Below are positions 8,421 to 16,575 of a DNA stretch of 64,000 bases, one piece after another. The DNA comes from JAHEFT01 sp964443145 (lineage in GTDB: Bacteria; Pseudomonadota; Gammaproteobacteria; Xanthomonadales; SZUA-36). Location of the stretch: the NCBI GenBank assembly GCA_964443145.1, contig CAYUBS010000002.1:19690-83689 (forward strand). The letters are read 5' to 3'. The notes under the pieces were generated by a model. It saw only the letters and a list, made by a program, of their open reading frames with translations, ran no database searches and was not told the DNA's origin. A program made the position numbers and the translations under genes. Position 1 is the first letter of the stretch; every line of letters starts with the position of its first letter.

Positions 8421-9413
8421 ATGACAGAAATCTCCGCAAGCACCCCGAACGTAACTGATCAACGCAGGCAGGCCGCCGCGGACTGGGCAGCCGATGCGAT
8501 GGGCCTGGAAAAAGTCCGACTGGCAACAGTCTCAGCCGACGCCAGCTTCCGCCGCTACTTCCGTTTTTCGACCGCAGACCGCTCCATAGTCCTGATGGAT
8601 GCCCCACCGGAAAAAGAAAACTCCGCCCCGTTTATCGACATCGCTTCGCGCTTGAGAGCGGCCGGGCTCAAGGCTCCGAATATTCTTGAATTCGACCTGG
8701 ACCTCGGCTTTGGCCTGTTGGAGGATTTCGGTGACACGCTTTACCGCGAACTGATCACCGAGCAAACCGCAGCCAGTATATTTCCTGACTTACTTGCGCT
8801 CCTGGAGGGAATGGCGCACCGGGTAAACAGTGCCGGCCTGCCTCACTACAGTGAAACGGCGCTGGCAACGGAACTCGACCTGTTCACGGATTGGTATCTC
8901 GAACGACACCGCCAGCGCCCACTGAGCAACAAGGAAAGGGACGCCTGGGAAAAAGTCTGCCGGCTGTTAACAGCCTCGGCGCTGGAGCAACCGCAGGTAT
9001 TTGTACATCGCGACTTCCATTCCTGCAACCTGCTACAGACGCCGGACGGTCCGGGCATTATCGATTTCCAGGACGGCGTTAAAGGGCCCGTCAGCTACGA
9101 CTTCGTCTCCCTGGTCTGGGATCGATACATCACCTGGCCACGCAGTCAACTGGAGGCGTGGATGCACCAGGTACACGCCAGGCTGCCAGTGGAGTGCAGC
9201 GTCGCCGAGTGGATTCGGTGGTGCGACTGGATGGGGCTCCAGCGTAATTTGAAAATCGTCGGGATCTTCGCCCGCCTGAAACACCGGGACGACAAGGATG
9301 GTTACGTGGAGATGATTCCGCGCTTCTACAGCTACCTGCTGGATGTGCTGCCCCGCTACCCTGAATTTCATGATTTCCACCAGATACTGGAGCAAGATTC
9401 ATGCGCGCCATGA
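8421..9413 (+). CDS. amgK: Anomeric MurNAc/GlcNAc kinase AmgK
   Basis: AmgK phosphorylates N-acetylmuramic acid (and GlcNAc) at the anomeric position in the cell-wall recycling route that bypasses de novo UDP-MurNAc synthesis. The 330-residue product is an aminoglycoside phosphotransferase-like kinase. It has the catalytic-loop motif HRDFHSCN (about 196) and the metal-binding motif IIDFQDG (about 212). The assignment to AmgK rests on the gene next to it: murU overlaps its end by 13 bases, the arrangement known from Pseudomonas and related bacteria. This pathway contributes to fosfomycin tolerance because it avoids MurA, also encoded in this window. By itself the sequence would only support a small-molecule kinase. 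Confidence 0.9.
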   Translation: MTEISASTPNVTDQRRQAAADWAADAMGLEKVRLATVSADASFRRYFRFSTADRSIVLMDAPPEKENSAPFIDIASRLRAAGLKAPNILEFDLDLGFGLLEDFGDTLYRELITEQTAASIFPDLLALLEGMAHRVNSAGLPHYSETALATELDLFTDWYLERHRQRPLSNKERDAWEKVCRLLTASALEQPQVFVHRDFHSCNLLQTPDGPGIIDFQDGVKGPVSYDFVSLVWDRYITWPRSQLEAWMHQVHARLPVECSVAEWIRWCDWMGLQRNLKIVGIFARLKHRDDKDGYVEMIPRFYSYLLDVLPRYPEFHDFHQILEQDSCAP

Positions 9414-10075
9414 TACTCGCCGCGGGCCGGGGGAAACGCCTCCGCCCCCTCACCGACAAGCTGCCCAAGCCGCTGGTGGAGATCGCCGGCAAACCCTTGA
9501 TCGAATACCACCTCGACGCGCTGGCCCGGGCCGGTTTCCGTGAAATTGTCATTAACCAGGGGCACCTGGGCGATTTGCTACGGGAGACCCTGGGAGACGG
9601 CGATCGTTGGGGTGTCCACATCCACTGGTCGGACGAGCAGCCCGAAGCCCTGGAAACCGGCGGCGGAATTTTCCAGGCGTTGCCCTTATTGGGGACCGCT
9701 CCCTTCCTGGTAATCAACGGCGATGTCTGGACTGATTATCCGCTTACCCGTCTTAGAGCCGTCAAGTGCGACTGGGCGCACCTGGTCATGGTCCCGAACC
9801 CGCCACATAACCCGGAAGGTGATTTCAGCCTGGTTTCTGCACGCATCCGTAATTCCGGGCCCCATAAACTGACTTTCAGCGGAATCGGTGTTTACCACCC
9901 GCGGCTGTTCGATGGCTGCCAGGCCGGCAAGTTTTCTGTCGTACCTCTACTGCGCAACGCAATGCAGGAGCAGTTGGTCACCGGCGAAGCATTTACGGGC
10001 TGGTGGGACGATATTGGCACCCTCGACAGACTGGAATCCGTTCGGAACAAGGCCTCCCTGAACAGCAGTGGCTAA
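9401..10075 (+). CDS. murU: MurNAc-1-phosphate uridylyltransferase MurU
   Basis: MurU converts MurNAc-1-phosphate and UTP into UDP-MurNAc, the second step after AmgK in peptidoglycan recycling. The 224-residue product has the nucleotidyltransferase signature LAAGRGKRLRPLT with KPLV soon after (residues 6-25), and a metal-binding NGDVWTD segment near 105. Length matches the characterised MurU. The ATG at 9401 lies inside the 3' end of amgK, which suggests translational coupling. Confidence 0.92.
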   Translation: MRAMILAAGRGKRLRPLTDKLPKPLVEIAGKPLIEYHLDALARAGFREIVINQGHLGDLLRETLGDGDRWGVHIHWSDEQPEALETGGGIFQALPLLGTAPFLVINGDVWTDYPLTRLRAVKCDWAHLVMVPNPPHNPEGDFSLVSARIRNSGPHKLTFSGIGVYHPRLFDGCQAGKFSVVPLLRNAMQEQLVTGEAFTGWWDDIGTLDRLESVRNKASLNSSG

Positions 10076-10089
10076 AGTGCCGGTTGAAC

Positions 10090-10119
10090 TTGAATATTAG
10101 TGTTGTACTGTGGTATAAC
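10090..10119 (+). promoter_or_regulatory. Candidate sigma70-type promoter for the 588-residue lipoprotein
   Basis: TTGAAT (10090-10095) and TATAAC (10114-10119) are separated by 18 bases in the 76-bp gap after murU. A GTGTT/AACAC inverted repeat (10100-10104 and 10117-10121) overlaps the -10 and could be an operator. This suggests that the lipoprotein gene can be transcribed separately from amgK-murU. The call comes only from pattern matching. Confidence 0.45.
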
Positions 10120-10151
10120 ACCTTTACACATTAACACCAACGGAAGCCACT

Positions 10152-11918
10152 ATGAATTTTATACGCCTGACCACCCTGCTACTGGTTACCTCGCTGTCAC
10201 TATCAGCCTGTGGAAAAAACGAAGAGTCGTCCATGCCGGCCGCAAATGCCGGCGATGCTGATACCAGGCTGCTGGCCTATGTGCCCTCGGATACACCCTA
10301 TCTGGCGGCCAGCCTGGAGCCCATTCCAGCGGACGTCATAGACTCGTACCTTGCCCGGATGCAACCGGTCATTGACATGCTGCAAGCCGATTTGTCGACT
10401 GCCAGGGCCGAACTGGACTCCACCGGTGCGGCAGCCGGCGAAGACCCTGAGGCAAAGTTGATGAGCGCGGTTCTGAGCGAATTCGACGGCAACCTGAGTC
10501 GTTCCGGCCTGGAGAGCCTGGGCATTGACCTGGGAGCGCAAAAAGTAGCGTACGGCCTTGGCGCTTTTCCGGTCGTACGGGTGGGTCTGTCGAATGCAGA
10601 AACGCTACGCGAGACCATACTGCGCATCCTGAAGAATGCTGAAATAAGCGCACCTGAACAGGATTTTCAGGGTGTAGCGTTCTGGCGACTGGCCGATGAT
10701 GATTCGTCGGATGTACCCGTAGGCCTGTATGTCTCCATCATGCAAGACCACCTGGCACTCGGCCTGTTTCCAATAACAGCCGAGGATGAGCTATTACCCG
10801 CATTCCTGGGCCTGGAAATGCCCGCGTCATCTGATGCAGGCGAACGACTGGTTAAACTGAACAGGACGCATGGCTATACCTCTCACGGGTCCGGCATACT
10901 CGAAATGCATGCGCTCGCAGACCAATTCCTACGCCCTGAAAACCTTGCTGCACGCATGATGGCTGCAAGCGGAGAATTTGATCCCGCAACCCTGACGCAG
11001 GAATGTGTCACCGAAATTCACGGCATCATTGATAATGCGCCGCGCATGACCATGGGCGTGCAGGAGCTTTCCGCTACAACGATTGCCATGCAATACCGCG
11101 TGGAAACCCCTTCCAGCCTGGCCGCTACATTGGCTGACCTGGTTGCCAAAATCCCAGTCGCGGACAAGCTGTCAGACCGCATCATGGACCTCGCTTTCGG
11201 CATGAAATTTGGTGCTGCCAGGGACTTCTTGCGTCAGAAGGCACTGGCCATATCCGAACAGCCTTACCAGTGCGAGCACTTACAAAATATGAATTTGAGC
11301 GCCATTCAGGCTCTGGAGAAACTTAACCAGCCGTTACCGCCTTTCGTCAATAACTTTCGCGGAGTCCGGATCAGCCTCAGTGAAATCATGATGAACCAGG
11401 ACACCATTCCGGAAAATGCCAGAGGACACCTTGCCGTGCACGTCGAGCAGCCCCAGATGTTCGTTGGCATGGCCCAGATGTTCCTACCCGATCTCGCAGA
11501 ACTGGCATTGCAACCCGGCAGTCCTCCGGTGCGCCTGCCGGAATCCCTGATCGAAGTTCCGGGCGTTATTGCTTATGCAGCGATGTCGGAAGATGCGATC
11601 GGTATTGCCGTCGGAGAGGGTGAGGAAGCCGGCCTGCCGGATTACCTCGATCAGGCCGCGGCGGATGATGGTACGTTCTTTTCGACCAGCTATGACATGG
11701 CGGCGTACAAAGAATACACCAGCGTGCTGAAAAGCCATCCTGTGTCAGATGACAGTATCAACGACGAGGGTGATAACAGTATGCGGGAGCATAGCAACAA
11801 ATACATCGAAGCCCTGAACGCTTCTTACCAGGAAATGGCGGGGCGTGGGTACATATCAATGGGCTTCGTCGGCGACGGGCTTGTGATTGACAACCGGGTG
11901 ACGTTCAAACCGCAGTAG
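10152..11918 (+). CDS. Large lipoprotein of unknown function
   Basis: I do not recognise this 588-residue protein. It begins with a clear lipoprotein signal ending in LSLSAC, so Cys20 would be lipidated and the protein exported to the periplasmic face of a membrane. The rest is soluble, with alternating acidic and hydrophobic stretches, no transmembrane segment and two further cysteines (in QECVTE and YQCEHL). Near the N-terminus is a stretch reading LLAYVPSDTPYLAASLEP. Proteins opening in this way occur as uncharacterised lipoproteins in marine gammaproteobacteria, but I know no function. The start ATG 10152 follows ACGGAAG at good spacing. It lies downstream of the recycling genes amgK-murU and converges on hda with a 6-bp gap. 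A role in wall recycling would be speculation. Confidence 0.75.
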   Translation: MNFIRLTTLLLVTSLSLSACGKNEESSMPAANAGDADTRLLAYVPSDTPYLAASLEPIPADVIDSYLARMQPVIDMLQADLSTARAELDSTGAAAGEDPEAKLMSAVLSEFDGNLSRSGLESLGIDLGAQKVAYGLGAFPVVRVGLSNAETLRETILRILKNAEISAPEQDFQGVAFWRLADDDSSDVPVGLYVSIMQDHLALGLFPITAEDELLPAFLGLEMPASSDAGERLVKLNRTHGYTSHGSGILEMHALADQFLRPENLAARMMAASGEFDPATLTQECVTEIHGIIDNAPRMTMGVQELSATTIAMQYRVETPSSLAATLADLVAKIPVADKLSDRIMDLAFGMKFGAARDFLRQKALAISEQPYQCEHLQNMNLSAIQALEKLNQPLPPFVNNFRGVRISLSEIMMNQDTIPENARGHLAVHVEQPQMFVGMAQMFLPDLAELALQPGSPPVRLPESLIEVPGVIAYAAMSEDAIGIAVGEGEEAGLPDYLDQAAADDGTFFSTSYDMAAYKEYTSVLKSHPVSDDSINDEGDNSMREHSNKYIEALNASYQEMAGRGYISMGFVGDGLVIDNRVTFKPQ

Positions 11919-11924
11919 TTCAGG

Positions 11925-12620
11925 CTAGGATCTGAGAATTTCCCTGGCCAGTGGCACAGTGATTTTTCGTTTACTGGCAAACGCGGCATCCTTCAATCGC
12001 TCCAAAGCCCGGAGCAGTGAAGACATGTCGCGTTTGCTGTATTTGAGCAGATAGGTCTGCACGTCCATCGGCAACTCGATCCTGAGCGTCCGGGCGCGCT
12101 GCTGAAGAATCGCTGCTTTTCCTGAGTCATCTGGCGGACGCAGGCTTTGCCGCACACCCCAGGCCATCCTCGACTTCAGATCAGGCAGGTGAAATTCCAG
12201 GGCCTCAAGGGGTTCGCAACTGCTGACCAGCAACCTGCCCCGTGCCGCCCTGACCTGGTTGAAACAGGCAAACAACGCATTTTCCCAAACCGGGTTGCCG
12301 GCGATACTGTCCAGGTCGTCGACACAAACCAGGTCGAGCACCTGCAGCCCTTCAAGACTTGCAGCAGCTTCCTCGGGAAGGCGTTTCGGCGCGATATAGA
12401 ATGCCGCCAGGCCATTTTCCCTGGCTGCGTGGCAGAGCGCATTGAGCAAGTGCGATTTACCCGAACCATCGGGACCGGACAGGAACAGGCTGGCTCCGGG
12501 TTCATCCAGCAACTGCCGGACCGCAGCCAACGTGTGTTCGTTAGGGCCGGCAAAGAAATCATCGAAACGGTCGGGCCGGCGCGGCTCGAGTTGCAGCGGG
12601 ATTTGTGGCGAGAACAACAC
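11925..12620 (-). CDS. hda: DnaA regulatory inactivator Hda
   Basis: Hda binds the DNA-loaded sliding clamp and stimulates hydrolysis of DnaA-bound ATP, which stops re-initiation of replication. The 231-residue product has the N-terminal clamp-binding motif QIPLQL (6-11). It then shows the DnaA-like AAA core with Walker A GPDGSGKS (49-56) and Walker B LVCVDDLD. It lacks the DnaA origin-binding domain, which separates it from DnaA. The start is GTG 12620, directly after the stop of the upstream permease gene at 12621. The series hda, perM-like, DUF2066, purM, purN is a familiar neighbourhood in pseudomonads and relatives. Confidence 0.93.
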   Translation of the reverse strand: MLFSPQIPLQLEPRRPDRFDDFFAGPNEHTLAAVRQLLDEPGASLFLSGPDGSGKSHLLNALCHAARENGLAAFYIAPKRLPEEAAASLEGLQVLDLVCVDDLDSIAGNPVWENALFACFNQVRAARGRLLVSSCEPLEALEFHLPDLKSRMAWGVRQSLRPPDDSGKAAILQQRARTLRIELPMDVQTYLLKYSKRDMSSLLRALERLKDAAFASKRKITVPLAREILRS

Positions 12621-13712
12621 TCAATCGCCTTCGTTTGAACCGGGCTCGCGCAAGTACACTTCGCTCTGTTGATATTGCAGATGAATATAGCGAACCAGGA
12701 CGTTCAGCGCCGACGCCACCGGCAGCGCCAATAGAATTCCGAGAAATCCGAATAACTGCCCGCCGGCCAGCACCGCAAATATTACAGCCACCGGGTGCAG
12801 GCCCACACGATCCCCCACCAGTTTGGGAGTCAGCACCATGCCTTCAAGTGCCTGCCCCACAGCGAATACGACGCCTACCAGCACCGGATGCAACACATCC
12901 TGGAACTGGAACACAGACGCAATCAGTGCAGCGAACACCCCGGCGAAAGTTCCAAGGTAGGGCACGACACTTAACAAGCCGGCACCCATCCCGATGATCA
13001 GCGCCAGGTCAAGGCCAACCGCCCAGAGCCCTAATGTATAAATTATCCCCAACGCCAGCATGACCATCAACTGGCCGCGGATAAATGCGCCCAGCACATC
13101 TTCAATCTGCTTACTCAACTTGCTAACCACAGGCTCGATATGCCTGGGTATCAGCGTCCGAATGCCCTCGATCAACTTATCCCAGTCACGCAGGAGATAG
13201 AAAGTCACGACCGGAACCAGCACCAGGTTCATGAGCCAGGTCATAACCGTCTGGCCTCCCCGCGAAACCGTCCCGATTACACCAAGCAGGGCCGTGCTGG
13301 CCTCTTTCCAGTAGGATTGAAGCGCTGTGGTCATGCTCGCCGCATCCAGCTGGAAAGATGTCAGGCCGAGCTTGACCTGCACCCAGGGCAGCGCGGTGCC
13401 GATAAGCCACTCGAACATCTCAGGTGCTTTCACTACCAGTTTCTGCACCTGGTCGCTAAGCAATGGCAGGAAGATCACCAGGGCGAGCGTCAATACGGTC
13501 GATATCAGCAGAAAAACCAGGACCACCGCGACCGTACGATTGACCGGCCATTTAAAAAACTTCATGCGCTCCAGTCGGTCTACCAGCGGGTCGCCCAGAA
13601 AGGCGAGCCCGGCAGATAAAACAAACGGAGTGAGGACCGGTGCAAGCAGATAAAGCAACCAGCCACCGCAGGCAATCAACGCCAGGATGAACCAGTTTCG
13701 AGAATCATTCAT
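12621..13712 (-). CDS. PerM/AI-2E family membrane protein
   Basis: This 363-residue polytopic protein has about seven to eight hydrophobic segments, and the pattern of a long central soluble/amphipathic part (about 65-150) followed by C-terminal helices is typical of the AI-2E transporter (PerM, YdiK, TqsA) family. Members have been linked to autoinducer-2 export or ion/proton antiport, but most are uncharacterised, so the substrate is unknown. It lies 11 bases downstream of the DUF2066 gene and abuts hda, so the three are likely co-transcribed. Confidence 0.85.
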   Translation of the reverse strand: MNDSRNWFILALIACGGWLLYLLAPVLTPFVLSAGLAFLGDPLVDRLERMKFFKWPVNRTVAVVLVFLLISTVLTLALVIFLPLLSDQVQKLVVKAPEMFEWLIGTALPWVQVKLGLTSFQLDAASMTTALQSYWKEASTALLGVIGTVSRGGQTVMTWLMNLVLVPVVTFYLLRDWDKLIEGIRTLIPRHIEPVVSKLSKQIEDVLGAFIRGQLMVMLALGIIYTLGLWAVGLDLALIIGMGAGLLSVVPYLGTFAGVFAALIASVFQFQDVLHPVLVGVVFAVGQALEGMVLTPKLVGDRVGLHPVAVIFAVLAGGQLFGFLGILLALPVASALNVLVRYIHLQYQQSEVYLREPGSNEGD

Positions 13713-13723
13713 GATCGTTTTAC

Positions 13724-14746
13724 TCAGGGCAGAAGGTAAAAACCGAGGCCGTCTTCGTCAGCCGCCAGAACCTGCCCATTGAGCAGGGCATCATCCAGGT
13801 ATTGGGGCAGCGCGTTCAACTCCAGCATGAAGGTGACGGTACCTGCCTTGGCAGACCGGACCGAAACCCGGTTAACGACATTGAGCTGTTGCAGATAGCC
13901 CAGGCAGCGACTGTAATCATCCGCACCCGCCAACCCGGCAATTTCCAGTGGGTGCATCCAGCTACCGAGGTCGGTCGCCGCGATGGTATTAGCCGCTGCA
14001 ACCTGGTCTACGGCCTGCTGCATACTTTCAGCCAGTGCAGCCTGCAATTCGATGTTCTGGACCCGCCAGGTGGTGCTTTTCCCACGGTACGTCAGGTTGC
14101 TACGAACGTTCCATTCGGGCCCTTCACGACGCGCCGCCGAAATCATTGCTCCAATGCCCTGGCCAACCTGTAAATCCTCCGTGTAGCCACCCCATAGCAA
14201 TTGGGCGTCCACCATGTAGAGGCCATCAGCATCCGGGCTGGGCCAGTTGACCGGCAAGCCGCGACTGGCAGCGACTTCACCCATAGCTTCCCATGCATAG
14301 GCAAACTCAACCGGCATGACCTGCCGGTCCAGGCCATTGTCGATAACCACCCACGCATTCACGGGGTCGCGCCGCGGTGGCCACAGGGGTAACTGTAAGG
14401 AGCGTGCCAGTTCATCGACCTGGTCGCTTGAAAAAGTCGCGACCAGTCGAAGTTCCTCACCGTCGTTGCCATCAGCCAGCTTTATTTCAGCATTCCGGTA
14501 ATAGAAAGAGAGCACGATCGAAGAAGCACTTGCAAGCGCAGTGTCCAGTTGCGGGTACGCCGTAAAATCCCTCAGGCCGCTGTATTTTTCAAATACATGC
14601 TTGAGCGCAAGCGGGAGTGCACGCCTGCGGTCAGCGGCGTCCTTGCTGTCGACCACCGCCTCACCTGTATAGATTTCGACCGTGGCTGCCTCGCTGCTGG
14701 TAAAAGGCAGCAAAGTGAGCAGTAAAATCAGGATCAATGTTCTCAT
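13724..14746 (-). CDS. DUF2066 domain protein, exported
   Basis: This 340-residue protein has an N-terminal signal peptide (MRTLILILLLTLLPFTSSEA) and no other membrane segment, so it is expected in the periplasm. Its sequence and position next to purM fit the DUF2066 family, whose function is unknown. Visible features are an early conserved block near DRRRALPLALKHVFEKYSG and a central segment near NAWVVIDNG. It is divergent from purM across an 81-bp gap and leads the probable operon with the PerM-like protein and hda. Confidence 0.8.
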   Translation of the reverse strand: MRTLILILLLTLLPFTSSEAATVEIYTGEAVVDSKDAADRRRALPLALKHVFEKYSGLRDFTAYPQLDTALASASSIVLSFYYRNAEIKLADGNDGEELRLVATFSSDQVDELARSLQLPLWPPRRDPVNAWVVIDNGLDRQVMPVEFAYAWEAMGEVAASRGLPVNWPSPDADGLYMVDAQLLWGGYTEDLQVGQGIGAMISAARREGPEWNVRSNLTYRGKSTTWRVQNIELQAALAESMQQAVDQVAAANTIAATDLGSWMHPLEIAGLAGADDYSRCLGYLQQLNVVNRVSVRSAKAGTVTFMLELNALPQYLDDALLNGQVLAADEDGLGFYLLP

Positions 14747-14827
14747 GGGGTACCGGGTGCAGGATCAATAAATAAGATAACATATGGCTCTTCCAGTCCG
14801 TAACGAAACTAGCAACCGGAACCCACT

Positions 14828-15892
14828 TTGAATAACACGACAAAAGCCACTGAAAGCCTTTCCTACCGCGACGCCGGTGTTGATATTGACGCAGGCAACG
14901 AACTGGTCGAGCGCATCAAGCCGGCCGTTAAAAGCACTCTGCGCCCCGAAGTCCTCACCGGACTTGGCGGGTTTGGTGCCCTGTTCAACATGGACCTGCA
15001 AAAATGGCGGGAGCCCCTGCTGGTATCCGGGACCGACGGAGTCGGCACCAAGCTGATGCTCGCCCGGCAGCTGGGCAAGCATGACACTATTGGAATCGAC
15101 CTGGTCGCCATGTGTGTCAACGACATCCTGACATGCGGTGCTGAACCGTTGTTTTTTCTCGACTATTTCGCCACCGGAAAACTCAACCTGGATGAGGCAC
15201 AGGCGGTAGTCGAAGGAATCGCTCACGGTTGTCGTCTGGCAGGCTGCGCACTGATTGGCGGTGAAACAGCTGAGATGCCCGGCATGTACGGCGAAGGCGA
15301 GTACGACCTGGCTGGATTCTCGGTCGGCGCTGTTGAACGATCCGAACTGCTTGACGGTAGCAGGATCGAGGCCGGCCACCGCATCCTGGGACTGGCATCC
15401 AGCGGCCCCCATTCCAACGGTTATTCGCTGATCCGAAAAGTCATCGAACACGCAGGCGCCGACCTTGCTGCAACACTCACTGAATCATCAGGCGAAGTGG
15501 TGAAACTCGGTGACGCACTGCTTGCGCCAACGACCATCTACGTGAAGCCCGTGCTCAAGCTGCTGAAAAGCACCCGCATTGACGGCCTTGCACATATAAC
15601 AGGCGGCGGACTGACCGAAAACATCATCCGTGTTTTACCGGATGGAGTCGGCATAGAAATTTCCACCGAAAGCTGGACTCGGCCCGCTGTCTTTTCCTGG
15701 TTGCAGGAAAACGGTTCGATCACTGACGCCGAAATGCTGCGGACATTCAATTGCGGAATCGGCATGGTCATGATTGTGCCTGATGCCGAGGCTGAAACCG
15801 TATCTTCGCTGGCCAAAAAGGAAGGCCTGACCAGCTTTGATATCGGTTCCGTGGTTACCACCAGCGACGATTCCCGGGTACGTTATCTTTGA
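14828..15892 (+). CDS. purM: Phosphoribosylformylglycinamidine cyclo-ligase
   Basis: PurM (AIR synthetase) closes the imidazole ring in step five of purine synthesis, using ATP. The 354-residue product has family length and the expected N-terminal SYRDAGVDIDAGNELVERIK-type block, a GTDGVGTKL motif near 60 and LASSGPHSNGYSL near 190. No ATG is available before the conserved region, so the start appears to be TTG at 14828. Its stop overlaps the purN start by four bases (TTGA), which indicates coupled translation. Confidence 0.96.
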   Translation: MNNTTKATESLSYRDAGVDIDAGNELVERIKPAVKSTLRPEVLTGLGGFGALFNMDLQKWREPLLVSGTDGVGTKLMLARQLGKHDTIGIDLVAMCVNDILTCGAEPLFFLDYFATGKLNLDEAQAVVEGIAHGCRLAGCALIGGETAEMPGMYGEGEYDLAGFSVGAVERSELLDGSRIEAGHRILGLASSGPHSNGYSLIRKVIEHAGADLAATLTESSGEVVKLGDALLAPTTIYVKPVLKLLKSTRIDGLAHITGGGLTENIIRVLPDGVGIEISTESWTRPAVFSWLQENGSITDAEMLRTFNCGIGMVMIVPDAEAETVSSLAKKEGLTSFDIGSVVTTSDDSRVRYL

Positions 15893-16557
15893 AGAGTCGC
15901 CCGCTGAAATTAGCCGTCCTGATTTCGGGCTCCGGCAGCAACCTGCAGGCGCTGATTGATGCACAGCAATCAGGCCGTCTGAATGTAGAAATCGGTCATG
16001 TAATCAGTAACGTGGCCGGAGCACTCGGCCTGGAACGCGCCGCAAAAGCCGGAATCAACATCAGTGTGCTGGAACACGGTGGGTTTGCCAGCCGCGCCGA
16101 GTTCGATCATGCACTGGCACTGCTGGTCGCGGCTGGTAAGCCCGACCTGGTCGTTCTAGCCGGCTTTATGCGCATCATCGGATCAAACCTGCTGGAACCG
16201 TTCGAGGGCAGGATGATCAATCTGCACCCATCGCTACTACCGCTATACCGGGGTACCCAAACCTACCATCGGGCGATCGACGCCGGTGACCGGCAGCACG
16301 GAGCCAGCATTCACTTCGTCACTGAAGAACTCGACGGCGGCCCGGTAATCTCCCAGGTAGTGATACCTATCCTGGCAGAGGACAGCCCGGAAAGCCTGGC
16401 ATCACGTTTGTCGCCGATGGAACACAGCCTGTTGGTGGCTACGGTTGAATTCCTGGCCGGACACGAGGTCGAATGCAACACCGGCTCAGTCATCATTGAC
16501 GGCACGAAAGCTGCCGTTCCGTTGCAACTTCAAACTGATGGCAGGCTTCACCCTTAA
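15889..16557 (+). CDS. purN: Phosphoribosylglycinamide formyltransferase
   Basis: PurN transfers a formyl group from 10-formyl-tetrahydrofolate to GAR, step three of purine synthesis. The phosphate-binding loop ISGSGSNLQAL is near residue 12. The catalytic Asn and His lie in INLHPSLLPLYRG (about 111-113), and the catalytic Asp in TEELDGGPVI (about 149). The start is TTG 15889, overlapping the purM stop. The 222-residue length is normal. Confidence 0.95.
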   Translation: MKSRPLKLAVLISGSGSNLQALIDAQQSGRLNVEIGHVISNVAGALGLERAAKAGINISVLEHGGFASRAEFDHALALLVAAGKPDLVVLAGFMRIIGSNLLEPFEGRMINLHPSLLPLYRGTQTYHRAIDAGDRQHGASIHFVTEELDGGPVISQVVIPILAEDSPESLASRLSPMEHSLLVATVEFLAGHEVECNTGSVIIDGTKAAVPLQLQTDGRLHP

Positions 16558-16575
16558 CTACAAAGGCGGCGCGAC

